A stretch of DNA of 46,524 nucleotides from Fusobacterium sp. DD2 (lineage in GTDB: Bacteria; Fusobacteriota; Fusobacteriia; Fusobacteriales; Fusobacteriaceae). Of the stretch, positions 40,068 through 46,524 are shown one piece after another. The stretch is taken from positions 1-46,524 of the forward strand of contig NZ_JADRHM010000010.1 of NCBI RefSeq assembly GCF_018205345.1, read 5' to 3'. Position 1 is the stretch's first letter, and every line of letters begins with the position of its first letter. Made by a program: the position numbers and the translations under genes. The notes under the pieces were generated by a model. That model saw only the letters and a program-made list of their open reading frames with translations, did not search any database and had not been told where the DNA came from.

Positions 40068-41225
40068 TTATTTTTTATAAACTATCTCTCCGTTAATCAG
40101 AGTATATTCAACAGAGGACATAATATCAAGTGGTTCACCTGACCAGATAACTATATCTGCATCTTTTCCAACTTCTATAGAACCTACTTTATCATCTATT
40201 CCTAGGATTTCAGCAGGATTAATAGTAATTGCCTTATATGCTTCAAACTTATCCATTCCCTCTTTAACAGCTAGTGCTGCACATATTGGAAGGTGTTGCA
40301 ATGGGATTACAGGACTATCAGTAGTAATAGAGATTTTAATTCCTGCCCTGTTCAACTCACCAGCAGTTTTAAAAGATTTATTTACAAGTTCCACTTTTGT
40401 TCTGTGGCCTAAGCTAGGTCCTACAATCATATCAAATTTTTCCTTAGCTAACTCATCTATAACTGCTCTTGCATCTGTTGAGTGATCAAGTGTCATTTTA
40501 ACATTAAACTCTTTAGCAATACGAATTGCAGTAAAAATATCACTTGCTTTATGAGCATGTGCCTTTAATGGTATTTCTCTTTTTAATACTGGTATAAGAG
40601 CCTCATAGCTCAAATTAAATGGTGGAAGCTTATAAATATTATCTCCAGCTGCTTCCTTTTTCATCATATATTCTTTAGCTTTGTAAAGAGTATCTCTAAG
40701 TGAGCTTGCTATTGCCATTCTTGTAGTAGGTTTTTCTCCTCTCTCTCCGTAAAAACGTTTTGGATTTTCTCCAAATGCGCATTTCATAGCAATAGGTTCT
40801 TTAATTATCATATTATCAATTCTTTTACCATAAGTTTTAATTGCTGCAAACTGTCCACCTAAAATATTTCCACTTCCTGGTCCTGTTGCAACAGATGTTA
40901 CTCCACCTTGATAAGCTTCTTCAAATACTTTATCCATAGGATCTATTGCATCAATAGCACGTAGTTCGGGACAGATAGCTCCTGATCTTTCATTTAAATC
41001 ATCATTTTCTTTTCCAACACTATCTCCAAGTAGTCCTAAATGACAGTGTGCCTCTACTAATCCAGGAGTAACTATCTTTCCAGAAGCATCGATTACAAGA
41101 TCTCCATTTTCTCCTTTGATATTTTCACCAATCTCCTTAATTTTGCCCTTTTCAATGGCAATATCTCCTAATAAAAACTTAGAGTTTTTTACATCAAGGT
41201 ATCTTCCACCTTTAATAATAATCAT
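40068..41225 (-). CDS. Amidohydrolase (imidazolonepropionase-like, COG1228 type)
   Basis: Metal-dependent hydrolase of 385 aa. The metal motif is HCH at residues 60-62 (LVEAHCHLGLLGD). AHAHKASD and LDHSTDA supply further His ligands, and the catalytic Asp is probably in ITTDSPVIP. KAITINPAEILGIDDKVGSI, followed by GKDADIVIWSGEPLD, is the standard C-terminal end. The substrate is unknown; a cyclic amide, peptide or hydantoin-like compound is likely. The start is at 41225, with AAGGGGGGAG 5 nt upstream; an in-frame ATG 45 nt further upstream lacks a site. It is probably monocistronic. Confidence 0.88.
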   Translation of the reverse strand: MIIIKGGRYLDVKNSKFLLGDIAIEKGKIKEIGENIKGENGDLVIDASGKIVTPGLVEAHCHLGLLGDSVGKENDDLNERSGAICPELRAIDAIDPMDKVFEEAYQGGVTSVATGPGSGNILGGQFAAIKTYGKRIDNMIIKEPIAMKCAFGENPKRFYGERGEKPTTRMAIASSLRDTLYKAKEYMMKKEAAGDNIYKLPPFNLSYEALIPVLKREIPLKAHAHKASDIFTAIRIAKEFNVKMTLDHSTDARAVIDELAKEKFDMIVGPSLGHRTKVELVNKSFKTAGELNRAGIKISITTDSPVIPLQHLPICAALAVKEGMDKFEAYKAITINPAEILGIDDKVGSIEVGKDADIVIWSGEPLDIMSSVEYTLINGEIVYKK

Positions 41226-41369
41226 AATTTCTCCCCCCCTTGTGACGTTCTTATCACTATTGTATAACAAAATTCAAAAAAAATCTATAATAGTTGTTCA
41301 AATTCCCAATAAATGTGATATAATATAAATGTGGAGTGAAGGGCTAATATAAATTTTTTAGAAAAGCTA

Positions 41370-41398
41370 TTTACAAAACTTGAATTAGATAGTATATT
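41370..41398 (+). promoter_or_regulatory. Probable promoter of the HU gene
   Basis: TTTACA (41370-41375), 17 bp, TATATT (41393-41398), 50 nt upstream of the ATG at 41448. A second TATAAT-type -10 lies near 41320, so tandem promoters are possible. Confidence 0.55.
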
Positions 41399-41447
41399 AA
41401 GTTAAAGGAAAAGGTTATCTTAATATAATTAAGGAGGATAGATAAGT

Positions 41448-41720
41448 ATGACAAAAAAAGAATTTGTTGAGTTGTTTGCAAAGAATGGGGAAATGTCTAA
41501 AAAAGATGCTGAAAAACACATCAATTTATTTTTAGATTCTGTTCAAGAGGCATTAATAACTGACGGAGAAGTTGGATTTGTAGGTTGGGGAAAATGGGAA
41601 GTACAAGATAAAGCCGCAAGAAAAGTAAGAAACCCTCAAACTAAAAAAATGATGACTATTGAAGCTAGAAAAGTTGTTAAATTCAAACCTGGTAAATTAT
41701 TATCAGAAAAAATTAAATAG
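41448..41720 (+). CDS. hup: HU-family histone-like DNA-binding protein
   Basis: A 90-aa nucleoid protein that binds and bends DNA as a dimer. The N-terminal helices are MTKKEFVELFAKNGEMSKKD, then DSVQEALITDGEVGFVGWGKW. The arm motif RNPQTKKMMTIEARKVVKF is the HU/IHF signature, ending FKPGKLLSEKI. The KDAEKHINLF helix is slightly divergent. AAGGAGG lies upstream of the ATG, and an intrinsic terminator follows. It appears monocistronic. Confidence 0.95.
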   Translation: MTKKEFVELFAKNGEMSKKDAEKHINLFLDSVQEALITDGEVGFVGWGKWEVQDKAARKVRNPQTKKMMTIEARKVVKFKPGKLLSEKIK

Positions 41721-41737
41721 TTTTCAGTAGCTAAGGG

Positions 41738-41766
41738 GAGACTTGATTATTCAAGTCTCTTTTTAA
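41738..41766 (+). terminator. Intrinsic terminator of the HU gene
   Basis: GAGACTTGA (41738-41746) pairs with TCAAGTCTC (41751-41759), followed by TTTTTT. Confidence 0.92.
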
Positions 41767-41813
41767 CTTTCTGAAATAAAAAAATTATGGTATAATCCAC
41801 TTAGAGGTGTTAT

Positions 41814-43394
41814 ATGAAAATCAATGTAAATAATCTTATTGTCTCTTTAAGTAAAAATCAGGATAAAGAGATTATGAGACAATTAAAAGAGAAGAAAATC
41901 GAAGCAAATAATATTAAATCTATTAAGTGGAATAAAAGATCCATTGATAGTAGAAAGAAAAATGATATAAAGTTTATCTATAACCTGGAAGTTGAGTTAA
42001 AAACTCCAATAGATGTAGATAAAATAAAAGACGTAACAAAGGTTAAGGAAAAAGAGAAAATAGAAAGAGTTCCCCTTCTAAAGAATAAAGAGGTAGCAGT
42101 AATTGGTGCTGGCCCAGCAGGGTTATTTGCAGCTCTAAGACTTGCAGAATATGGTTATATCCCATATGTATTTGAAAGAGGAGAAGATGTAGAGCATAGA
42201 GATGCTACTACTGATACTTTTATTAAGAAGAGTATTTTAAATCCAGATTCAAATATACAATTTGGTGAAGGTGGAGCTGGAACATATTCTGATGGAAAAC
42301 TTAATACAAGAATTAAAAGTGAATATATAGAGAAGGTCTTTAATGAATTTGTAGAGTGTGGAGCACAGGAACAAATTCTATGGGATTATAAACCTCATAT
42401 TGGAACTGATATTCTAAAGGTTGTAGTTAAAAACCTTCGTGAAAAGATTAAAACTCTGGGAGGTAAATTCTTCTTTAACCACAGACTGGAAAATATAGTT
42501 ATAAAAGATGGCAAAATATCTCAAATTGAGGTTATTAGTGATAAAGGTATTAAAAACTTATACTCTTTTGATAGCGTTATCTTAGCTATTGGACATTCAG
42601 CAAGAGATACATATAGAATGCTGCATAAAAATGGAGTGCATATGGACAGTAAGCCTTTTGCTGTTGGAGCCAGAATTGAGCATCTAAGAGAAGATATAGA
42701 TAAGATGCAATATGGTAAAAGTGCTAACAATCCTCTATTAGGGGCAGCTACATACAGTGTTACATATAACAATAGAGAGGAAAATCGTGGAGTATTTTCA
42801 TTTTGTATGTGTCCAGGTGGGGTAATAGTAAATGCTGCATCTGAAGAGAAAACAAGTCTTGTAAATGGAATGAGTTATTCAACTCGTGATGGAAAGTTCT
42901 CTAACTCTGCTATAGTAGTTGGTATTAAGGAAAATGACTTTGGAAATGATCTTTTCTCTGGGATGGATTTCCAGGAAGAGCTTGAACATAAAACATATGA
43001 ACTAGTTGGTAACTACGGAGCTCTATATCAAAATGTAATGGACTTTATGGGAAATAGAGTTACATCTCATGAGATAGAAAGCAGTTATGAAATGAAAAAG
43101 ACTCCATATAATTTGAGAAACTTTTTCCCAGAAAAGATAACAGCTAATATGAATGCTGCATTTGAATACTGGTCAAGAAATTCTCTATTTATCTCAGATA
43201 GAGTAAACCTTATTGCCCCAGAAACAAGAACCTCTTCTCCTGTTAAGATAACAAGAGATATAAAAGGAATGTCTGTAAATATAGATGGCCTTTACCCAAT
43301 AGGAGAGGGAGCAGGTTATGCAGGTGGAATTGTCAGTGCAGCTGTAGATGGATTAAAAGTAGTTGATTTATCTTTTACAGCTTTAAAATATTAA
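41814..43394 (+). CDS. NAD(P)/FAD-dependent oxidoreductase (COG2509 type)
   Basis: A 526-aa flavoprotein. An N-terminal domain of about 90 residues precedes a Rossmann fold with GAGPAGLFAALRLAE (about 98-112). FGEGGAGTYSDGKLNTRI follows, characteristic of this FAD-dependent dehydrogenase group. APETRTSSPVKI, then YPIGEGAGYAGGIVSAAVDG, closes the FAD site. The physiological substrate is unknown. An extended -10 (TGGTATAAT, 41791-41796) lies just upstream, and GAGGTG precedes the ATG. The Bax-inhibitor gene follows 22 bp after its stop codon. Confidence 0.88.
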   Translation: MKINVNNLIVSLSKNQDKEIMRQLKEKKIEANNIKSIKWNKRSIDSRKKNDIKFIYNLEVELKTPIDVDKIKDVTKVKEKEKIERVPLLKNKEVAVIGAGPAGLFAALRLAEYGYIPYVFERGEDVEHRDATTDTFIKKSILNPDSNIQFGEGGAGTYSDGKLNTRIKSEYIEKVFNEFVECGAQEQILWDYKPHIGTDILKVVVKNLREKIKTLGGKFFFNHRLENIVIKDGKISQIEVISDKGIKNLYSFDSVILAIGHSARDTYRMLHKNGVHMDSKPFAVGARIEHLREDIDKMQYGKSANNPLLGAATYSVTYNNREENRGVFSFCMCPGGVIVNAASEEKTSLVNGMSYSTRDGKFSNSAIVVGIKENDFGNDLFSGMDFQEELEHKTYELVGNYGALYQNVMDFMGNRVTSHEIESSYEMKKTPYNLRNFFPEKITANMNAAFEYWSRNSLFISDRVNLIAPETRTSSPVKITRDIKGMSVNIDGLYPIGEGAGYAGGIVSAAVDGLKVVDLSFTALKY

Positions 43395-43416
43395 ATATCT
43401 TATAGGAGGTTTTATT

Positions 43417-44121
43417 ATGAATGAATTCAATGAAAATGGTTTTTTTACTTCTGATTTTAGCGTGGAAAGAACAAATAATTTTGTAAGAAAAGTTTTGTTA
43501 AACATGGTATTGGGGCTAATTATTACTGCAGTTGTACCTTTATATCTTGTATTTATTGATCCTGAGATGTTATATAGAACACAAATGTATTTTAAGCCAA
43601 TTATAATTGGTCAGTTTGTTCTTGTTGCAGTTTTAAGTTTTGCTATTAACAAGATATCTTCAACAGTTGCAAGATTGCTTTTCTGTATATATGCAATAAG
43701 CAATGGAGTGGTTCTTTCAAGTATTACATTTATATTTTCTCCAATCAGTATCTTATATGCTCTTGCAATAACAATTATTATGTTTATAGTAACTGCAATA
43801 TATGGATATACAACTAAAGAGGATTTGACTAAATATAGTGGATATCTAATGGCTGGACTTATTACAATTATAATTATATCTCTTATCAACTTTTTCTTTA
43901 AGGTATCTATGATTTACTGGGTAGTTACAATACTAGGAACTGTAATATTCTCAGCTCTTATAGCTTATGATATCAACCGTATTAAAAATCTTGCAATAAA
44001 TGCTGGAAATATAGATGGTGAAACATTAGAAAAACTTGGAATATTTGGTGCTTTAAGCCTTTACTTAGATTTTATAAATCTATTTCTTTATATCTTAAGA
44101 CTGACTTCAAGAAAAAAATAG
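43417..44121 (+). CDS. Bax inhibitor-1 (BI-1/YccA) family membrane protein
   Basis: A 234-aa inner-membrane protein with about seven transmembrane helices. The family core is SNGVVLSSITFIFSPISILYA (about 90-110), the helix pair after TKEDLTKYSGYLMAG, and the late ALIAYDINRIKNL with the Asp that acts in the pH-sensing calcium leak of BI-1 proteins. Function in bacteria is uncertain. AGGAGG lies upstream. The operon continues into the beta-barrel gene 13 nt later. Confidence 0.9.
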   Translation: MNEFNENGFFTSDFSVERTNNFVRKVLLNMVLGLIITAVVPLYLVFIDPEMLYRTQMYFKPIIIGQFVLVAVLSFAINKISSTVARLLFCIYAISNGVVLSSITFIFSPISILYALAITIIMFIVTAIYGYTTKEDLTKYSGYLMAGLITIIIISLINFFFKVSMIYWVVTILGTVIFSALIAYDINRIKNLAINAGNIDGETLEKLGIFGALSLYLDFINLFLYILRLTSRKK

Positions 44122-44134
44122 GAGAATAGTGCTG

Positions 44135-45022
44135 ATGAAATTAAAAACATTTATATGCTTTTTAATGTTAAGTTCTATTCTCACTGCTCATGAATATCAG
44201 AACAACCTGGGAGATATTCACAGTAGATTTATCCTATACAGAGGAGAAGAGCAGTTCAGAACAAATATAGTTGCACAGGAGTTAGAACTGGCAGGACAAA
44301 GCAATTCAAATCAATATATTGAATATGTAGGTAAAGCCTATGGAGAAAATGGTGATGATGCAGATTACACTAAGACTAAAAGTTTTTTACTAGGGACTAA
44401 TAGTAATCTTGTAAAGCATCCAAATGTATTTGCTGGAATATCACTGGGACATATGAAATCAACTTTAAAAATTGATGATACTCATAATCTTATTAGATCC
44501 TATGGTTTTGATTATTTAATAGGATATAAGAAAGAGAATACAGTGTTTATTGGTAAACTTGGATATACTGAAACTAAAAATAATCTATTTAACCACAAAT
44601 ACAGAACTAAAAATTATGGTGTAGGTGGAGAGATAGGATATAACTATTTTGTTGATACTACAACTGTTCTATACCCATTTGCAGGAATTAATTATACTCA
44701 ATATACTCTAAAAGGGCATAAAGGTATTAGTACTAATAATCAGGATATTTTTAGTGGATTAGTTGGTTTAAATATGATAAAAATATTTAATGATAAATTT
44801 ATGATAACTGCAGGTATAGATTGGAATATGAATTTCAAAGATAGAAAATATCCAGTTACAGATTCAATAATGAAAACTATTGAAAAAAACTATGGACAGT
44901 TCCATATAAATGCAGGATACTTTATAGACCCTGATTTTCTATTTACTGTAGGTTATAGAAATCTTTTCAATAAGGATTACAACTATAAAGTTATATCTAT
45001 TGGATTATCACATTACTTTTAA
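44135..45022 (+). CDS. Outer-membrane beta-barrel protein (autotransporter-domain-like, no passenger)
   Basis: A 295-aa exported protein with a Sec signal peptide (about residues 1-18) and no long passenger. From residue 75 on, amphipathic strands alternate: FAGISLGHMKSTLKID, YLIGYKKENTVFIGKLGYTE, GGEIGYNYFVDTTTVLYPFA, ITAGIDWNMNF, FHINAGYFIDPDFLFTVGY. The protein ends SHYF, with the C-terminal aromatic needed for BAM assembly. The fold resembles the autotransporter translocator domain; whether it exports anything is unknown. The start is the ATG at 44135, with GGAG 10 nt upstream. A GTG at 44129 is a possible alternative. Confidence 0.82.
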   Translation: MKLKTFICFLMLSSILTAHEYQNNLGDIHSRFILYRGEEQFRTNIVAQELELAGQSNSNQYIEYVGKAYGENGDDADYTKTKSFLLGTNSNLVKHPNVFAGISLGHMKSTLKIDDTHNLIRSYGFDYLIGYKKENTVFIGKLGYTETKNNLFNHKYRTKNYGVGGEIGYNYFVDTTTVLYPFAGINYTQYTLKGHKGISTNNQDIFSGLVGLNMIKIFNDKFMITAGIDWNMNFKDRKYPVTDSIMKTIEKNYGQFHINAGYFIDPDFLFTVGYRNLFNKDYNYKVISIGLSHYF

Positions 45023-45048
45023 GAGCTTGGTTTCAAGCTCTTTTTTTA
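45022..45048 (+). terminator. Intrinsic terminator
   Basis: AGAGCTTG (45022-45029) pairs with CAAGCTCT (45034-45041), followed by a T-run. It begins at the end of the beta-barrel stop codon. Confidence 0.92.
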
Positions 45049-45106
45049 TACTATTCTTTTTGAATCAACTTTATGGTATAATTACAGGGAAGGGGGATAA
45101 TATAAG

Positions 45107-45967
45107 ATGAGTGATAAAAAAATAAATAAATATATAGGTGCACATGTAAGTGTGCAGGGTGGACTTATAAATGCATTTAAAAATGCTGAAGAGATAGGAG
45201 CAAAGGCAATTGCTCTATTTACTAAAAATCAAAGAAGATGGGATGCAAAACCTCTTGAGGAGAAAGAGATAGAGGAGTTTAAAAAGGCAATGGGGGAATC
45301 AGGAATAACACCTGAATTTATACTTCCTCATAATAGTTATTTGCAAAATCTAGGAAATCCAGATCCAGAAAAAAGAGAGAAATCATATAACGCTTTTGTA
45401 GATGAAATGGAAAGATGCAACCAGTTAGGACTTAAATACTTAAATATGCACCCAGGAAGTCATTTAAGAGAGATAAGTGTTGATGAGTGTATAGATTTAA
45501 TAGCTGATGCAATAAATAAGGCTATGAAAAAAGTTCCTAATGTAGTTGTAGTACTTGAAACAACAGCAGGACAGGGAAGCAATGTAGGAAGTAAATTTGA
45601 AGAGATTGCTAAAATTATAGATAAGATAGAGGATAAATCAAGAGTTGGTGTATGTATTGATACATGTCATATACTTGCTGCAGGATATGAGCTAAAAGAT
45701 GAAGCTGGATATAATAAAACAATGGATGATTTTGAAAAGATAATTGGATTTAAATATCTAAGAGGAGTTCATCTAAATGACAGTAAATTTGATACAAATT
45801 CTAAAAAAGATAGACATGACAGTATTGGAAAAGGTGTCTTAGGTGAGGAGTTCTTTATTAGATTTATGAATGATCCAAGATTTGATAATATTCCAATTGT
45901 ATTGGAAACAATTGACAGTAATATATGGAAAGAGGAAATAAACTATTTATATAGCCTAATTAGATAA
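45107..45967 (+). CDS. nfo: Endonuclease IV (AP endonuclease)
   Basis: Base-excision-repair enzyme (286 aa) that cuts the backbone 5' of abasic sites, using three zinc ions in a TIM barrel. Family signatures in order: GAHVSVQGGLINAFKNAEE at the N-terminus, NMHPGSHL, VVLETTAGQGSNVGSKF, GVCIDTCHILAAGYEL and GVHLNDSKFDTNSKKDRHDS, containing the zinc ligands. An extended -10 (TGGTATAAT) lies upstream, and GGGGG precedes the ATG by 10 nt. It is followed closely by the nitroreductase gene. Confidence 0.96.
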   Translation: MSDKKINKYIGAHVSVQGGLINAFKNAEEIGAKAIALFTKNQRRWDAKPLEEKEIEEFKKAMGESGITPEFILPHNSYLQNLGNPDPEKREKSYNAFVDEMERCNQLGLKYLNMHPGSHLREISVDECIDLIADAINKAMKKVPNVVVVLETTAGQGSNVGSKFEEIAKIIDKIEDKSRVGVCIDTCHILAAGYELKDEAGYNKTMDDFEKIIGFKYLRGVHLNDSKFDTNSKKDRHDSIGKGVLGEEFFIRFMNDPRFDNIPIVLETIDSNIWKEEINYLYSLIR

Positions 45968-45987
45968 TCATATAAGGGGGAATTCAA

Positions 45988-46509
45988 ATGGATTACATGA
46001 CAAGAAGAAGTATCAGAAAGTACAAAGAGAAAGAAGTAGAAAAGGAGAAAATAGATGATCTTATAAAGTCTGGTTTAGTTGCTCCTACAGGAAGAAATAA
46101 CCACTGCACAGAATTTGTTGTAGTTGATAACAAAGAGATTATTGAATATCTTTCAAATGTAAGAGCTGTTGGATCACAATTTTTAAAAGGTGCACCTTTA
46201 GTTATTGCTGTTTTAGGTAAAAAAGAAAAATCTACAACTTTAATTCCAGATTGCTCAATTGCAGCTTTTGCTATTCAAATGAGAGCTCATGAAATAGGTC
46301 TTGGAAGTTGCTGGGTACATATGCAAGATAGAAAATCAGCAGATGGACAGGATTCAGAAGAACTTGTAAAAGCAAAACTTAACATACCTGATGGATATAT
46401 TGTTATGTGTCTATTAGGAATTGGATATCCAAATGAAGAAAAACCAGCTCACACTTTAAGTGAAATTGATTTTAATCGTGTATCTTATAATAACTTTAAT
46501 AATAAATAA
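45988..46509 (+). CDS. Nitroreductase-family FMN oxidoreductase
   Basis: A 173-aa protein of the small nitroreductase group, which uses FMN and NAD(P)H to reduce nitro compounds, flavins or quinones. TRRSIRKYKEKEVEKEKI at the N-terminus holds the phosphate-binding Arg residues. SGLVAPTGRNNHCTEFVVVD is the conserved FMN loop. IGLGSCWVHM and GIGYPNEEKP fit the C-terminal half. AAGGGGG lies 7 nt upstream of the ATG. It starts 20 nt after nfo and is probably cotranscribed with it. Confidence 0.9.
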   Translation: MDYMTRRSIRKYKEKEVEKEKIDDLIKSGLVAPTGRNNHCTEFVVVDNKEIIEYLSNVRAVGSQFLKGAPLVIAVLGKKEKSTTLIPDCSIAAFAIQMRAHEIGLGSCWVHMQDRKSADGQDSEELVKAKLNIPDGYIVMCLLGIGYPNEEKPAHTLSEIDFNRVSYNNFNNK

Positions 46510-46524
46510 AAATATCAATTTTGG

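Overview
The window looks like a piece of a Fusobacterium chromosome (species not determinable by eye). It is very AT-rich but encodes a Gram-negative envelope: a TolC/adaptor/RND efflux set, an outer-membrane beta-barrel ending in Phe, lipoproteins, and a soluble Sec-exported binding protein for an ABC importer. Amino-acid, peptide and purine use, the thiol/peroxide genes and the Bat operon all suit an anaerobic, amino-acid-fermenting lifestyle.

Layout. 0.05-3.2 kb (minus): 2-hydroxycarboxylate transporter and adenine deaminase. 3.5-6.1 kb (minus): DEDDh exonuclease, unknown lipoprotein, short-chain dehydrogenase. 6.4-13.9 kb (minus): an eight-gene MoxR/Bat operon (MoxR ATPase, DUF58, membrane-anchored partner, BatA, BatB, repeat-rich BatC-like protein, BatD, DUF4250), preceded by a class V aminotransferase. 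15.3-20.6 kb: exported protein, peroxiredoxin plus its thioredoxin-reductase-like partner, an unknown protein, and a TehA-type channel. 20.7-22.8 kb (plus): a small accessory patch with a two-helix membrane protein, a stand-alone Mrr-type restriction endonuclease, a gene remnant and a GNAT acetyltransferase. 23.1-27.6 kb (minus): a complete branched-chain amino-acid ABC importer (livJHMGF). 28.0-32.8 kb: two YwqK-repeat proteins, a TSCPD protein, a frameshifted peptide-binding lipoprotein, an M42 aminopeptidase and a small membrane protein. 32.9-38.5 kb (plus): the tripartite efflux operon. 38.6-46.5 kb: a candidate small RNA, an APH-family kinase, an amidohydrolase, HU, an FAD-dependent oxidoreductase, a Bax-inhibitor-1 protein, an outer-membrane barrel, endonuclease IV and a nitroreductase.

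Most interesting signal. The 425-bp gap upstream of livJ is not empty. On the minus strand it reads, in order: a promoter (TTGCAA-17-TATACT), a strong ribosome-binding site, a 32-codon ORF in which 14 residues are Ile, Leu or Val, and an intrinsic terminator 75 nt before livJ. The last codons of the small ORF (GUUAGGUAGU) can pair with the 5' arm and loop of that terminator (ACAGCCUGAC). This is the architecture of a ribosome-stalling attenuator, here controlling uptake of the same amino acids its leader peptide would sense.

Other structure. Five copies of a roughly 196-199 bp, imperfectly palindromic repeat each lie 9-20 nt from the stop codon of a minus-strand gene. Three of them also separate convergent genes, so they probably act as bidirectional terminators. 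A 9-bp GNRA hairpin sits between a strong Shine-Dalgarno and the start codon of the M42 peptidase. A promoter followed by two stable hairpins and a T-run at about 38.65 kb has no ORF and may be a small RNA.
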